Part shown: positions 62,808 through 64,000 of the stretch, one piece after another | Numbering within the stretch: the first letter of the stretch is position 1 | Layout of the letters: every line of letters begins with the position of its first letter | Origin: Panagrolaimus kolymaensis | Lineage: Eukaryota > Nematoda > Chromadorea > Rhabditida > Panagrolaimidae | Assembly: GCA_028622995.1 (NCBI GenBank) | Contig: JAJQJQ010000049.1 | Coordinates: 248,001-312,000, forward strand | Length of the DNA: 64,000 bases | Direction: 5' to 3' | The notes under the pieces: generated by a model | Database searches by the model: none | The model's input: the letters and a program-made list of their open reading frames with translations, nothing else | What the model was told of the DNA's origin: nothing | Made by a program: the position numbers and the translations under genes

Positions 62808-63902
62808 ATGGCGGCCACTGCATCTTCCTCGACATCGGCAACTTCAACAGCTCGAAGAAGCATTGATTTCCAAGTAAACTTTTTTATCATCGTTTTTTTT
62901 AAAGTTTAGTTTTTAGGATAAAATAAAATTCCTTAATTCCACATGTGATAATTTATTAAATTGTTTAAATTATGGAAAAATTATTAATATTGAAAGGGTA
63001 GATCCAAAAGTGGATTTAATTTATGACAAGCATATCTCAAATCTTCATGATAATTATTTAGAATATCGAAATGAAAATGGATTATTAAAGCATAGATTAG
63101 CGGAAATTGATACAAAGGTTAGTAATTTCAAAACAAATTTTTTTATCTGAAAAATATAGAATGTTTATTTATGGACACGAAAATTTTAAAAATGCACGGT
63201 TTTTGACGGAAAAATTAATAAAAAAAAACTTTATTTGCTATTTTAAAAAGTTTAAAAATTTTTTTCGGTATTAAAATCCAAGAATTTTTTTTATTTTCTC
63301 GACTAAATTTAAATAAAAGCATTTATTTACTAAGATTAAAAATTAAAGAAAGTTTTATTTCTGGCGCGAAAAATCCTAAAACATAAAAGTCTTAAGTTTT
63401 CTTAAATTTTATTTTTAAAGTATCAAAGAAATATACAAATCCAGAAACTTTTGTATCAAAATTCCCCGTAAAAGTTGCCTTTTTTCTTCAGATTTGTACA
63501 ATATTAAACGAAAATGATTATCTTCGATGGGAAAATGAACAATATAAACTTGAAATCGATGGGCTAAGAAAATCATTGGATGATGAAAATTTATTAACAA
63601 AAGAATTAAAAGCAGAAATTTGTTGTTTGCGTTTAAATCAAGATCAAATAAATCATATTCATTCTGTGAGGCTCAAAGAAGAATTATTAAGCGTGAGAGA
63701 TATTTCAAAAACCATTGAAGAATCAAGCAAATGAAAATTTGAAGATTGCGAACGGGAAACAAAATTAAAAGAAATGGAATTAAAGAAAAAAATTGAATGC
63801 TTGGAAGAGGAGTTGAGCGATAAAAGCTCCATGGTTGAAAAGTATGGACAAAAAATTGAACATTTAAATAATGAAAATTATCGAATTTCACAAGTTTTTA
63901 AT
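62808..63902 (+). pseudogene. Intermediate-filament-like coiled-coil gene, 5' part, with in-frame TGA
   Basis: Exons 62808-62873, 62917-63117 and 63492-63902 (donor GTAAGT, continuing beyond the window) join in phase 0. A Ser/Thr/Ala head (MAATASSSTSATSTARR) is followed by coiled coil. The start DKIKFLNSTCDNLLN resembles coil 1A, and YKLEIDGLRKSLDDENLLTKEL...AEICCLRLNQDQINH resembles the coil 1B/linker region of cytoplasmic intermediate filaments. At 63732-63734 the frame meets TGA after TIEESSK, yet clear coiled coil (KKKIECLEEELSDKSSMVEK) continues in the same frame to the donor. The gene is thus broken, or the base is a sequencing error, or the stop is read through. Much of the family's length lies outside the window. 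A truncated 170-residue product is also possible. Confidence 0.6.
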
Positions 63903-64000
63903 GTAAGTAAAGAAATTAATTTTAAAAAATGAAATTAAAAATAGACAAGAAAATATTAATTTTATATATTTTCGCATTTTTTTCTCTGAGACACCAGATT

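Noticed and set aside
1..64000. CRISPR array or prokaryotic operon structure
   Set aside because: The genes have spliceosomal introns, and no regularly spaced direct repeats are present.

Overview
This is a eukaryotic, very A+T-rich window. The genes are split by mostly short introns (GTAAG/GTATG donors, TTTTAG/TTTCAG acceptors). Several start codons lie only about 10-100 nt after a strong TTTCAG acceptor with no visible upstream coding exon, which is what spliced-leader trans-splicing would leave. With the gene families present (MATH-BTB, BAF60/SWIB, Na+/K+-ATPase beta, C-type lectin, PAN/TSP1 proteins), this suggests a nematode. A root-knot-like tylenchid is plausible from base composition, but that is a guess.

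Layout. 0-7 kb: an EGF-repeat membrane protein (minus), flanked by an inverted pair of ~360-bp repeats. One repeat copy adjoins a degenerate tRNA-like head, so a SINE-like element is likely. The first exons of a possible GTPase-like gene (minus) follow. 7-17.9 kb: no gene seen, but several copies of a ~55-bp element with conserved ends and an 86-nt nested hairpin. 17.9-26.7 kb: a helical-repeat-like gene that can splice in phase into a downstream domain, a GNAT acetyltransferase, a MATH-BTB gene and a BAF60/SMARCD SWI/SNF subunit. 27.2-29.5 kb: a one-pass membrane protein with ten copies of an unfamiliar YQTL...FGxDKK repeat. 29.9-34.6 kb: two tandem copies of an unrecognised small multi-pass membrane protein, a truncated F-box-like remnant and an SDS22 leucine-rich-repeat gene. 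36.8-39.9 kb: Na+/K+-ATPase beta, with a TTAA-flanked foldback element in its large intron.

39.9-52.9 kb is a 13-kb stretch without recognisable genes, with a relatively GC-rich patch at 42.2-44.7 kb. 52.85-55.6 kb is an inverted second copy of the SDS22/membrane-protein block. Its SDS22 is intact and nearly identical, introns included, whereas its membrane-protein gene carries a one-base frameshift. 55.9-61.3 kb: a secreted PAN/TSP1 mosaic protein and a secreted C-type lectin, both on the minus strand. 62.8 kb to the end: the start of an intermediate-filament-like coiled-coil gene with an in-frame TGA.

The most notable structures are the ~18-kb-spaced inverted segmental duplication, the novel membrane-protein family, the YQTL-repeat protein and the in-phase alternative acceptor joining two unrelated domains. 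Exon borders were read by eye from splice signals and reading-frame phase; no transcript data or database search was available.
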